From Streptomyces sp. NBC_00663 (GTDB lineage Bacteria > Actinomycetota > Actinomycetes > Streptomycetales > Streptomycetaceae): a DNA stretch of 64,000 nt. Each line of letters begins with the position of its first letter. The first letter of the stretch is position 1. The stretch is from contig NZ_CP109027.1 of assembly GCF_036226885.1 (NCBI RefSeq), positions 5,022,001-5,086,000 of the forward strand. The letters run 5' to 3'. Below, one piece after another: positions 52,776 to 60,797 of the stretch. The position numbers were made by a program, and so were the translations under genes. The notes beneath the pieces are model-generated. The model saw only the letters and a list, made by a program, of their open reading frames with translations, was not told where the DNA came from and searched no databases.

Positions 52776-53447
52776 TCAGCGCGTCCGTGGCCACAGCGCC
52801 CCGAGGATCAGCCGTACCTGGTCGATCAGATGCGCGGGCTCGAACGTGCCGGGGTCGGTGAGGGCGAGGCGGCCGAAGTGTTCGGCGCAGGCGACCAGGG
52901 CGTGGGCGAGGATCCGCGGGTCGAGGGAGCCAGGGGACTCGCGGGTCGGGTCGTTCGGGTCGGTCAAGGCGTGGGAGAGCCACGTCTCGACGCGGAGCCG
53001 GAATCGTTCCCGGTCCGCCTCGATGCGGTCGCGGACCACCGTCGGCATGTTGCCGGGCGGCGCGAGGATCAGCCGCCAGGTGTCCGGGTCCTGACGGAGC
53101 ATCGTGGACATGCGGCGCACGGTCTCCGCGGCGAATGCGGCCGGGTCGCCCCGTTGCGCGGGGTCGTCGGGGATCGTGGCGAGCAGGCGGTCGAAGGCGC
53201 GGGCCTGCTGGCGGTCGAGCAGTGCGGTCAGCAGGGCATCGAGGTGGTCGTAGGCGCCGTAGACCACGGACCGGGCGACGCCGGCCCGCTTGGCGATGGC
53301 GTCGATGGAGATCCGGTCGTAGCCGTCGCTGACGATCACGGCGAGGGCGGCGTCGAGGAGTTGCTCACGGCGCTGCTCGATCGGGACGCGCGGGGCGTAG
53401 GGGCGCCGCTTGCGGGGCTGGTTCTCCGAAGTCGTGTGGGTCGACAC
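52776..53447 (-). CDS. TetR-family transcriptional regulator
   Basis: 223 residues. A basic N-terminal arm (QPRKRRPYAPRVP) precedes the TetR helix-turn-helix (RREQLLDAALAVIVSDGYDRISIDAIAKRAGVARSVVYGAYDH in pieces, about residues 25-68). The C-terminal ligand domain is not recognisable beyond the family. It is divergent from the MpaB-type oxygenase with a 41-bp palindrome between them, so it very likely represses both genes. Confidence 0.94.
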   Translation of the reverse strand: MSTHTTSENQPRKRRPYAPRVPIEQRREQLLDAALAVIVSDGYDRISIDAIAKRAGVARSVVYGAYDHLDALLTALLDRQQARAFDRLLATIPDDPAQRGDPAAFAAETVRRMSTMLRQDPDTWRLILAPPGNMPTVVRDRIEADRERFRLRVETWLSHALTDPNDPTRESPGSLDPRILAHALVACAEHFGRLALTDPGTFEPAHLIDQVRLILGALWPRTR

Positions 53448-53456
53448 CTTGGCAGT

Positions 53457-53497
53457 TTACGACAGCCGTGTCTTAATTTAAGACACCAGTGTCGTAA
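53457..53497. promoter_or_regulatory. 41-bp palindromic operator between tetR and mpaB-like gene
   Basis: TTACGACA-N3-GTGTCTTAA-T-TTAAGACAC-N3-TGTCGTAA: every arm base pairs about the centre at 53477 except the two N3 spacers. It may bind two TetR dimers, because the half-element GACA/TGTC occurs in each arm. Confidence 0.85.
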
Positions 53498-53512
53498 GTG
53501 AGGGGCGGCTCC

Positions 53513-54583
53513 ATGACGAAGCTCAAGAGGTTCCGGCGCGGCGAGGTCCGACCGCACGAGGACCACGGCTTCTTCGGGCCCGGCTCGGTCGTGTGGAAGG
53601 TCTGGAGCTATCCGACCGCCCCGACGGTCGGCTTCCAGCGGGCTGTCGTCGTCGAGGAGCTCGACCCGCCACTGGTGGCCGCCGTACACGCCACCCAGGG
53701 CATCTACCGCCGCTCCCGCACCCGTTACGACCGCACCCTGCGCTACTTCGCGATGGTGGCCTTCGCCGGTTCCCGTGAGGTGTGCAAGGCCGCGGACGTG
53801 CTGGTCAAGGTGCACTCCAAGGCGATCGGCGAGCTGCCGTACGGCGGCGGGACCTACGACGCCAACGACCCCGCCTCACAACTGTGGATCCAGCTCACCG
53901 GCTGGCACTCGATCCTCTACGCGTACGAGAAGTACGGCCCCGGCAAGCTCACCGAGCAGGAGGAGACGGAGTACTGGGAGGCCTGCGCCCTCGCCGCGGA
54001 GTTGCAGACCTGCTCCCCCGACGACGTCCCCCGCAGCAGGGACGGCGTCCGGGCGTACTTCGCGGAGATGCGCCCGCGGCTGTCCGGCAGCCCGATCGCC
54101 CGGCAGGCCATGCACCATCTGCTCAGGGCCGAACTCGTCTTCCCGCCGACGCCCTGGTGGGCGACGCCGGCGAGCCTGGCCGTCGCGCGGGCCCAGCGGA
54201 TCGCCACGATCGCGACCATGCCGCGCTGGATGCGCGAGCTGGCGGGCATCCGGCAGTCCCGCCTCCTCGACACGCTCATCGTGCCGGTCATGAGGGCGGC
54301 CTTCGCGCTCGCCCATCTGAGCCCGCGGCTCGAACTGCTCCTGATCGGACGCCTCTCGCCCTCGACGGTCCCGGTGATCGCACCGATGAAGCTCGGCGTC
54401 CCGCCGCGCACGCAGGAGGTGCTGACGCCCGCCGAGGCCCGCGCCCGCCACGGCTACCCCAGGCCCGCCGAGGCCCATCTCGACCTCCGCGCCCGGCAGG
54501 CCGCCCGTGTCTTCGACGACGGCAAGGCCCCCAGCGACCAGGGCCTCATCGAGTCCCAGGAGATCCTCGGCCCGCTCGCGTAG
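53513..54583 (+). CDS. Oxygenase MpaB family protein (DUF2236)
   Basis: 356 residues from the ATG at 53513 (GAGGGGCGG upstream). The family signature is present: N-terminal GPGSVVWKVWSYPTA, QGIYRRSRTRYDRTLRYF, then VHSKAIG with a conserved His and LWIQLTGWHSILYAYEKYG (His). DUF2236 proteins are related to heme enzymes such as latex-clearing protein and MpaB, which cleave double bonds. Divergent from TetR with a large palindrome, so inducible. Substrate unknown, perhaps an isoprenoid or unsaturated lipid. Confidence 0.9.
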   Translation: MTKLKRFRRGEVRPHEDHGFFGPGSVVWKVWSYPTAPTVGFQRAVVVEELDPPLVAAVHATQGIYRRSRTRYDRTLRYFAMVAFAGSREVCKAADVLVKVHSKAIGELPYGGGTYDANDPASQLWIQLTGWHSILYAYEKYGPGKLTEQEETEYWEACALAAELQTCSPDDVPRSRDGVRAYFAEMRPRLSGSPIARQAMHHLLRAELVFPPTPWWATPASLAVARAQRIATIATMPRWMRELAGIRQSRLLDTLIVPVMRAAFALAHLSPRLELLLIGRLSPSTVPVIAPMKLGVPPRTQEVLTPAEARARHGYPRPAEAHLDLRARQAARVFDDGKAPSDQGLIESQEILGPLA

Positions 54584-54623
54584 CGGGCGCCCAACACCTG
54601 TGCCGACGGCGTAGGTTGGGCCC

Positions 54624-55187
54624 ATGGCGACGTCACCGGTGATCCTGCTGCTGTCGGGGAGCCTGCGCTCCGGCTCCACCAACGAGGCCGTCCTGCGCAC
54701 CGCGCAGGCCGTGGCGCCGTCGGCGGGGGTGCGGGCGGTGCCCTACGACGGTCTCGCCGGCCTTCCGCACTTCAACCCCGATGACGACACCGACCCGCTC
54801 CCCGCGCCCGTGACCGGGCTCAGGGAGGCGATCGGCTCGGCGGCCGGGATCCTGATCTGTACGCCGGAGTACGCGGGGACGCTGCCGGGCTCGTTCAAGA
54901 ACCTGCTCGACTGGACGGTCGGCGGCACCGAGATCTGCGACAAGCCGGTTGCCTGGGTCGGCGCGGCGGCCCAGGGGCGCGGCGGAGGCGCGGAGGCCAC
55001 CCTGCGCACGGTCCTCGGCTACACCGGCGCCGACATCGTGGAGCGGGCCTGCGTGAAACTGCCGGTGGACCGGGGGATGCTCGGCGCGGACGGGACCGTC
55101 ACCGACCCCGATTTCCGGCGGCGGGTCGGCGAGACCCTCGGCCTGCTGGCCGCGGCGGCCGACGCGCTGATGCGGCCGGGGACATGA
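54624..55187 (+). CDS. NADPH-dependent FMN reductase family protein
   Basis: 187 residues, flavodoxin-like fold. Phosphate loop SGSLRSGSTNEAVLRTA near the N-terminus binds FMN, and TPEYAGTLPGSFKNLLDW is the second flavin-contact segment, the classic PEYNGS-type motif with small changes. It reduces FMN or quinones. The stop overlaps the leucine-rich-repeat gene in ATGA, and it lies 40 bases behind the MpaB-type gene. Confidence 0.93.
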   Translation: MATSPVILLLSGSLRSGSTNEAVLRTAQAVAPSAGVRAVPYDGLAGLPHFNPDDDTDPLPAPVTGLREAIGSAAGILICTPEYAGTLPGSFKNLLDWTVGGTEICDKPVAWVGAAAQGRGGGAEATLRTVLGYTGADIVERACVKLPVDRGMLGADGTVTDPDFRRRVGETLGLLAAAADALMRPGT

Positions 55188-55903
55188 CACAGGCGCTCAA
55201 CCTCTGGCGCCGGCAACTGGGTCACGTGCCCGAGTCGGTCTGGGCGCGCACCGAACTCCAGGTGCTGATCCTCGCTGACAACGGCCTCACGGACCTCCCG
55301 CCCGCCATCGGCGGACTCCACCGGCTGACCACACTGGACCTCGGTCACAACCGTCTCACCTCGGTACCGCCCGAACTCGGCGCCCTGACCGGCCTCACCG
55401 GCTTCCTCTACCTGCACGACAACGACCTCACCGAACTCCCCGACGCCCTCGGCGCCCTCACCCGGCTGCGCTATCTCAATGTCGGCGAGAACAAGCTCTC
55501 CGAGCTTCCGGACGCCGTCGGCCGGATGACCGGGCTGGTCGAACTCCGGGCCCAGCACAACCGGCTGACCACCCTGCCGGACGGCATCGGCCGCCTCCGC
55601 GCCCTGCGGGAACTCTGGCTCCGCGGCAACCAGCTCACCGGCCTGCCGCCGTCCCTCTCCGGCCTGCGCGAGCTGCGCCACCTGGAGCTGCGGGAGAACT
55701 CCCTCACCGAGCTCCCGGACGCCCTCGCGGGGCTGCCCCTCCTGCGCCACCTGGACCTGCGCGGCAACCACCTCACCCACCTGCCGGACTGGCTCACCGC
55801 CCTGCCCGCGCTGGAGAAGCTGGACCTGCGCTGGAACGCCTGCGATCCGTCGTCGCCGCTGGTGGGGGAGCTGGAGCGGCGGGGGTGCGTGGTCCTGTCG
55901 TAA
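55184..55903 (+). CDS. Leucine-rich-repeat protein
   Basis: 239 residues composed almost wholly of leucine-rich repeats of 23 residues (consensus LxxLxxLDLxxNxLTxLPxxLGxL); eight to nine repeats are visible, beginning near residue 25. No signal peptide, membrane helix or enzymatic domain, so it should be a cytoplasmic binding scaffold. Start overlaps the FMN-reductase stop by four bases, suggesting paired expression. Small all-LRR proteins occur sporadically in Streptomyces and have no assigned role. Confidence 0.93.
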   Translation: MTQALNLWRRQLGHVPESVWARTELQVLILADNGLTDLPPAIGGLHRLTTLDLGHNRLTSVPPELGALTGLTGFLYLHDNDLTELPDALGALTRLRYLNVGENKLSELPDAVGRMTGLVELRAQHNRLTTLPDGIGRLRALRELWLRGNQLTGLPPSLSGLRELRHLELRENSLTELPDALAGLPLLRHLDLRGNHLTHLPDWLTALPALEKLDLRWNACDPSSPLVGELERRGCVVLS

Positions 55904-55938
55904 GGCAGCACGGTTCAACCACTGAGAGATGAGGTGCA

Positions 55939-56434
55939 GTGACCCACGAAAGGCCCGGGACAGCGACCGGCGTGGTCATCCGATCCGCCGCCCCCCACCG
56001 ACCTCGACACCGTCGCCACCTTCGAGGAGACCCCTCGCTCCGCCGCCGAGTGGGAGCAGCGGCGCCGTGAACTCGCCGGGGCGGGGCTGCCGTTCCTGGT
56101 CGCCGAGGTCTCGGGAGTGGTCGCCGGGTACGCGTACGCGACTCCGTGGCGGCCCCGGCCGGCCTACCGGTTCACCGTGGAGGACTCGATCTATCTCGCC
56201 CCGGACGCCACCGGGAAGGGGCTGGGCAGCGCGCTGCTGGGGCCGCTCGTCGAGGCGGCTGCCCGGGCCGGGAAGCGGCGGATGATCGCCGTGGTCGCGG
56301 ACACCGGCAGCGACGCCTCCGTCGCCCTGCACCGGCGCTTCGGCTTCACGGACGCCGGGCGGCTGACCGCCGTGGGACACAAGCACAGCCGGTGGATCGA
56401 CACCCAGCTGATGGAGAAGGAGCTGAAGGTGTAG
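55939..56434 (+). pseudogene. GNAT acetyltransferase with frameshift near the N-terminus
   Basis: The GTG at 55939 (GAGGTG before it) opens MTHERPGTATGVVIRSAA, a normal start for a phosphinothricin-acetyltransferase-like GNAT. The frame is lost in the six-C run at 55991-55996; dropping one C gives RSAAPTDLDTVATFEETP, which continues to the end at 56434. The GNAT core is intact: DSIYLAPDATGKGLGSALLG is the acetyl-CoA loop, then MIAVVADTGSDASVALHRRFGFTDAG. A short segment usually found between DLDTVA and TFEE in this family seems missing. The first start codon in the second frame is the GTG at 56117, inside the domain. A sequencing slip cannot be excluded. Confidence 0.75.
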
Positions 56435-56503
56435 CCCGCTGCACCCCCGACAGGGGAGCCTGCTCGACCGTCGTCCCGCACCCCCGTGACCTAGCCTTCC
56501 CGC

Positions 56504-57658
56504 ATGGGAAAGACCATGCGGCGGGCCGTGCGGGCGACGGGGCATCTGCTGCTCGCCGCGGCGATGGCGTTCGGCGTGTGGATCTTCATCTGTGTGCTGC
56601 TGATCACCGCCGTCGGCACCCTCGTGCTGGTCGGCGCCTGGCTGCTGCCCGAGACGGTGCTGCTGATCCGGCGGATCGCGGGCGCCAAGAGGAAGACGAC
56701 CGCCGCGTGGACCGGCGTGCGGATCCCCGAGGCCTACCAGCCCCTCACCGGCACGACCCGCGAGCGGTTCCGGACCGCCGTGCACGACCCCGGCACGCTC
56801 ACCGACTTCCGCTGGATGGTCGCGTACTACCTCTACGGCGCCCTCCTCTTCCTCGCCCTCCCGCTGTGGCCGCTCGCGCTCGTCGTCGACGGGGTGTGGA
56901 GCGGGCTGCTGCGGCAGCAGCCCGTCGTCCTTCCGCTCATCGTGCGGATCGCCGACCTGGAGGCCGACTGGTCGACCTCGTTGCTCAAGCCGTCCCCGAA
57001 GGCGGTGCTGGCCCGCCGGGTCGAGGAGCTGGCCGCGACCCGCGCCGACGCGATCGCCGCGCACGGCGCCGAACTCCGCCGTATCGAACGGGACCTGCAC
57101 GACGGCGCCCAGGCCCGCCTGGTCGCGCTGTCGATGCGGATCGGCCTGGCGAAACGGGCCTACGACCGTGATCCCGAGGCCGCGCGCAGACTGCTGGACG
57201 AGGCCCAGGACCAGGCCGAGCAGGCGCTGACCGAACTGCGCCAGGTCGTGCGCGGCATCCACCCGCCGATCCTCAGCGACCGCGGCCTCGTGGGCGCGGT
57301 GCGCGCACTGGCGGCGAGCAGCGGGCTGCGGGTGAGCATCGAGGACGAGGGGCTGGACGAGGGGGTGCGCGCGCCCGCCGCCGTCGAGGCCGCCGCCTAC
57401 TTCGTGGTCGCCGAGTCCCTCACCAACGCCGCCAAACACAGTGGCTCACCCCGCGCCGAGGTACGGCTGACCCGCGCCCGGCGCGGACTGCGGGTGCGGG
57501 TGAGCGACGTCGAGGGGCGGGGCGGCGCCGACGAGGGCGGCGGCTCGGGGCTGCTCGGGATGCGGCGCCGGGTCGCCGCGCTGGACGGGACCGTGGACGT
57601 GTCGAGCCCCGCCGGGGGGCCGACCGTGATCGAAGTGGAGCTGCCGTGCGTGTGGTGA
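56504..57658 (+). CDS. Two-component sensor histidine kinase with putative sensor domain
   Basis: 384 residues. Membrane helices at about 14-50 (two) and 105-135 (two) flank a 'putative sensor' type domain (PEAYQPLTGTTRERFRTAVHDPGTLTDFRWM) common in Streptomyces kinases. HisKA_3 phospho-acceptor His199 in RRIERDLHDGAQARLVALSM; GHKL domain with VVAESLTNAAKHSG (N box) and GSGLLGMRRRVAAL (G box). It overlaps the regulator gene by 13 bases. Stimulus unknown. Confidence 0.95.
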   Translation: MGKTMRRAVRATGHLLLAAAMAFGVWIFICVLLITAVGTLVLVGAWLLPETVLLIRRIAGAKRKTTAAWTGVRIPEAYQPLTGTTRERFRTAVHDPGTLTDFRWMVAYYLYGALLFLALPLWPLALVVDGVWSGLLRQQPVVLPLIVRIADLEADWSTSLLKPSPKAVLARRVEELAATRADAIAAHGAELRRIERDLHDGAQARLVALSMRIGLAKRAYDRDPEAARRLLDEAQDQAEQALTELRQVVRGIHPPILSDRGLVGAVRALAASSGLRVSIEDEGLDEGVRAPAAVEAAAYFVVAESLTNAAKHSGSPRAEVRLTRARRGLRVRVSDVEGRGGADEGGGSGLLGMRRRVAALDGTVDVSSPAGGPTVIEVELPCVW

Positions 57659-58299
57659 TCGCCGAGGACAACGCCCTGCTGCGGGAGGGGCTGGTGCTGC
57701 TGCTGACGTCCGCCGGGCATGAGGTGGTGGCCGTCGCCGGGACCGGGCCCGAGATCATGCCTGCGCTGGTGGAACACCGGCCGGACATCGCCGTCCTGGA
57801 CGTGCGGATGCCGCCGGGCTTCCGGGACGAGGGGCTGCGGGCCGCGCTGGAGGCCCGGCGGCAGCTCCCCGGCCTTCCGGTGCTGGTGCTCTCGCAGTAC
57901 GTCGAGGAGTCCTACGCCGCCGAGCTGCTCGCCGGCGGCACCAGCGGGGTCGGCTATCTGCTCAAGGACCGGGTGGGCCGGGTCGACGAGTTCCTCGACG
58001 CGCTGGAACGGGTCGCCGGCGGGGGTACGGCCCTGGACCCCGAGGTCGTCACCGAGCTGCTCACCCGCCGCAAGGACACTCCGCTGGACTCGCTCACCCC
58101 GCGCGAGCGCGAGGTGCTGGAGCTGATGGCGGAGGGCCATGACAACGCGACCATCGCGAAGGCCCTCGTCGTCACCGAACGCGCCGTCCACAAGCACATC
58201 GGCAACGTCTTCCTGAAGCTCGGCCTGCCCCCGAGCGACAGCGGCCACCGCCGGGTGCTGGCGGTGCTGGCCTACCTCGCCCACACGCCCCCGAAGTAG
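57646..58299 (+). CDS. NarL/LuxR-family response regulator
   Basis: 217 residues from the GTG at 57646 inside the kinase 3' end. Receiver domain with Asp8, phospho-acceptor Asp52 in IAVLDVRMPP, and Lys near residue 105 (GYLLKDRVG). LuxR helix-turn-helix at about 145-200 (LTPREREVLELMAEGHDNATIA, then VHKHIGNVFLKL). Partner of the kinase just before it. The stop abuts the convergent GTP cyclohydrolase gene with no spacer. Confidence 0.95.
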   Translation: MRVVIAEDNALLREGLVLLLTSAGHEVVAVAGTGPEIMPALVEHRPDIAVLDVRMPPGFRDEGLRAALEARRQLPGLPVLVLSQYVEESYAAELLAGGTSGVGYLLKDRVGRVDEFLDALERVAGGGTALDPEVVTELLTRRKDTPLDSLTPREREVLELMAEGHDNATIAKALVVTERAVHKHIGNVFLKLGLPPSDSGHRRVLAVLAYLAHTPPK

Positions 58300-58950
58300 C
58301 TATCCGACGCTCAACTCGCCCAGCGGCAGCGTGTGCTGGGTCTGGAGCACCTTGGCCCGCAGGTAGCGGACGTTGTGGGCGGTGGTGAAGACCCCGGTGG
58401 GCACCCGGTCGCGGACTTCGATGCCGAGGTCGCGCAGCTGGCCCGCCTTGTCGGGGTTGTTGGAGAGCAGGTCGAGCGACTCGATGCCCAGGGCCTTCAG
58501 CATCTGCGCGGCGGCCGTGTAGTCGCGGTCGTCCTCGGGCAGGCCCAGCGCGGTGTTCGCGGCGTAGGTGTCGAGACCCTGGTCCTGGAGGGCGTACGCG
58601 TCGAGCTTGTTGTAGAGACCGATGCCGCGGCCCTCCTGGCGGAGGTACAGCAGCACGCCGCCGCGTTCGGCGATGCGCTCGACCGCCTCGCGCAGCTGCG
58701 GGCCGCAGTCGCAGCGGGCGGAGCCGAAGACGTCGCCGGTGAGGCACTCGGAGTGCAGCCGGACCAGGGGGTTCGGGCCCGGCTCGCCGAGGACGACCGC
58801 CAGGTGTTCCTGGCCGTCGACCAGTCCGTGGAAGGTGACCAGCTCGGAGTCGACGCCGTAGCCGTCACCGAAGCGCAGAGGCACGCGGACACGGGAGCGC
58901 TGGGTCGCGGCGGGGATCTCGGTCATGCGGGTACTCCGGTCCGTAGACAT
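58300..58950 (-). CDS. ribA: GTP cyclohydrolase II
   Basis: 216 residues, a stand-alone enzyme without the RibB domain. Opens GTP to the riboflavin precursor 2,5-diamino-6-ribosylamino-pyrimidinone phosphate. Zinc ligands Cys69, Cys80 and Cys82 (HSECLTGDVFGSARCDCG), and the catalytic/phosphate region RQEGRGIGLYNKL are intact. Start ATG at 58950, or 58926 (MTEIPAATQ). A palindromic box TTCAGATTTGAA lies directly upstream. It is not in a classical rib operon but next to a MarR gene and a RibD-like gene that carry the same kind of box. Confidence 0.95.
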   Translation of the reverse strand: MSTDRSTRMTEIPAATQRSRVRVPLRFGDGYGVDSELVTFHGLVDGQEHLAVVLGEPGPNPLVRLHSECLTGDVFGSARCDCGPQLREAVERIAERGGVLLYLRQEGRGIGLYNKLDAYALQDQGLDTYAANTALGLPEDDRDYTAAAQMLKALGIESLDLLSNNPDKAGQLRDLGIEVRDRVPTGVFTTAHNVRYLRAKVLQTQHTLPLGELSVG

Positions 58951-58956
58951 ATCTGC

Positions 58957-58968
58957 TTCAGATTTGAA
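58957..58968. promoter_or_regulatory. MarR-type box upstream of ribA
   Basis: TTCAGATTTGAA, 7 bases before the ribA ATG, one of three related boxes (others 59001-59012 and 59557-59568). Confidence 0.65.
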
Positions 58969-59000
58969 TCAGATCTACGGTTCGAGACCCTACCCCATGC

Positions 59001-59012
59001 TTTAAATTTGAA
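59001..59012. promoter_or_regulatory. MarR-type box between marR and ribA
   Basis: TTTAAATTTGAA (reverse strand TTCAAATTTAAA), 51 bases before the ribA start and just after the marR stop. Confidence 0.6.
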
Positions 59013-59033
59013 GCAACAGGATTATGGCGCTCG

Positions 59034-59537
59034 TCACGAACAGGACGGGGACGACCGCCGCCGCCACGGAACCTCGTCCCCCGTGTCCTCCTGGAGCCCG
59101 TCCGCGATCGCCCTGGAGATCTCCTCCAACTGCCCCACCTGCTCCGGGGTGAGCCGGTCGAAGAGAGCGGAGCGGACCGTGTCGACATGCCCCGGCGCCG
59201 CCCGCTCCACCTCCGCCATGCCCTCGTCGGTCAGCACGGCGATGCTGCCGCGCTTGTCCCAGCGGCAGCTCTCCCGCCCGACCAGCCCGTCCTTCTCCAG
59301 CCGGGTCACGGCGTAGGTGAGCCGGGGCCGGGTGATCTTCAGCCCCTCGGCGAGATCCGTCATCCGCAGCCGCCGCTCCGGCGCCTCGGAGAGAGTGGAG
59401 AGGATGGAGTAGTAAAGGTGCGGCATGCCGGCGTCCTGCTGGAGCTGCCGGTCGATCGCGTCCTCCAGGAGGTGCGCCGCGGCGATGTACGCGCGCCAAG
59501 CGCGCTGCTCCTCGGGAGTGAGCCAGCGAGTCGTCAT
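59034..59537 (-). CDS. MarR-family transcriptional regulator
   Basis: 167 residues from the ATG at 59537 (MTTRWLTPEEQRAW); a TTG at 59561 is less likely. The winged helix is clear: YYSILSTLSEAPERRLRMTDLAEGL, KITRPRLTYAVTRLEKDGLV (recognition helix), and the wing WDKRGSIAVLTDEG. Divergent from the reductase-deaminase gene and upstream of ribA on the same strand. Three matching palindromes in the two promoter regions make it the likely regulator of the group. The ligand may be a flavin pathway intermediate or a toxic aromatic; not known. Confidence 0.94.
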   Translation of the reverse strand: MTTRWLTPEEQRAWRAYIAAAHLLEDAIDRQLQQDAGMPHLYYSILSTLSEAPERRLRMTDLAEGLKITRPRLTYAVTRLEKDGLVGRESCRWDKRGSIAVLTDEGMAEVERAAPGHVDTVRSALFDRLTPEQVGQLEEISRAIADGLQEDTGDEVPWRRRSSPSCS

Positions 59538-59548
59538 ACGGCCAGTGT

Positions 59549-59568
59549 AAGTTTGTTTCAAACTTGAA
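59549..59568. promoter_or_regulatory. MarR-type operator in the marR / reductase-deaminase divergent promoter
   Basis: Two overlapping palindromes: AAGTTTG-TTT-CAAACTT (59549-59565) and TTCAAACTTGAA (59557-59568). Sits between the marR ATG and the divergent gene's ATG. Confidence 0.8.
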
Positions 59569-59605
59569 CCAAGAGCCGCACGTCACAGCGAGAGGGACCG
59601 CTCCG

Positions 59606-60733
59606 ATGCCGCACCCGTACGTCCTCCTCTCCGCCGCCGTCTCCCTCGACGGCTACCTCGACGACACCGGGCCCGACCGGCTCCTCCTCTCCTCCCCGGC
59701 CGACTTCGACCGCGTCGACGAGGTCCGCGCCTCCGTCGACGCGATCCTGATCGGCGCCGGCACCATCCGAGCCGACAACCCGCGCCTCTTGGTGAACTCC
59801 GCGGAGCGCCGCGCGGCCCGGGTGGCGGCCGGCAAGCCGGAGTACCCCCTGAAGGTCACGGTCAGCGGCTCGGGCGACCTCGACCCGGAAGCGAGGTTCT
59901 GGCACACGGGCGGCGACAAGCTCGTCTATACGACGGACCAGGGCGCCCAGCGTGCCAAGGCGCACGGCCTCGCCGCCGAGGTGGTCGCGCTCGGCCCCGA
60001 CGTCGACTGGCACCGCCTCCTCACCGACCTCGCCGCAAGGGGCGTGGACCGCCTCATGGTCGAGGGCGGCGGCCGTATCCACACCCAGCTCCTCCAGCAG
60101 GGCCTCGCCGACGAACTCCAGCTGGTCCTCGCCCCGCTGTTCGTCGGCACCCCGGAGGCCCCCCGCCTCTTCGGCCCGGGCGGCTACCAGGACGGACGCC
60201 TGCGGCTGGTGGAGACCCGGCAGATCGAGGACGTGGTCCTCATGCGCTACGAGCCCACGGCCCCCGGCACCGGTCCGCTCGCCACGCCCGCCGACCACCA
60301 CTGGCTCCGCCTCGCCTGCGAACTGGCGGCCCTCTGCCCGCCCTCGCGGACCGCCTTCAGCGTCGGCGCGGTCGTGGTCGCCGCCGACGGCACGGAACTC
60401 GCCCGCGGGTATTCGAGGGAGGGCGCCGACCCCGTCGTACACGCGGAGGAGGCCGCTCTGGCGAAGATCGCCGCGGACGACCTCCGGCTGGCGTCGGCGA
60501 CGGTCTACAGCAGCCTCGAACCGTGCGCCCGCCGCGCCTCCCGTCCGGCACCCTGCGCCCGGCTGATCCTCGACGCCGGGGTGCGGCGCGTGGTGACGAC
60601 CTGGCGGGAGCCCGACACGTTCGTGACGGCGGCGGACGGGAACGGGTTGCTGGCGGCGGCGGGCGTGGACGTCGTCGTGGTCCCGGAGTACGAGGAGCGG
60701 GCGAAGGCGCCGAACAGGCACCTGCTGTCATAG
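59606..60733 (+). CDS. RibD-like enzyme with reductase domain before deaminase domain
   Basis: 375 residues from the ATG at 59606 (GAGAGGGA upstream). N-terminal RibD C-type reductase domain (residues 5-215): AAVSLDGYLDD, GAGTIRADNPRL, VEGGGRIHTQLL. C-terminal cytidine-deaminase-like domain (225-345): zinc motif His279-Ala-Glu281 and Cys307/Cys317 (EPCARRASRPAPC). Standard RibD has the deaminase first; here the order is reversed. With GTP cyclohydrolase II beside it, the pair could run the first three riboflavin steps, or modify the pathway product for another purpose. Catalytic residues look intact. Next to a MarR gene and its operator. Confidence 0.9.
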   Translation: MPHPYVLLSAAVSLDGYLDDTGPDRLLLSSPADFDRVDEVRASVDAILIGAGTIRADNPRLLVNSAERRAARVAAGKPEYPLKVTVSGSGDLDPEARFWHTGGDKLVYTTDQGAQRAKAHGLAAEVVALGPDVDWHRLLTDLAARGVDRLMVEGGGRIHTQLLQQGLADELQLVLAPLFVGTPEAPRLFGPGGYQDGRLRLVETRQIEDVVLMRYEPTAPGTGPLATPADHHWLRLACELAALCPPSRTAFSVGAVVVAADGTELARGYSREGADPVVHAEEAALAKIAADDLRLASATVYSSLEPCARRASRPAPCARLILDAGVRRVVTTWREPDTFVTAADGNGLLAAAGVDVVVVPEYEERAKAPNRHLLS

Positions 60734-60797
60734 CGTCAGCCGACCGATCGGCCCAACAGATCCTGCGCCCCCGCACCCCCCGGGCCACGCTTCCCCT

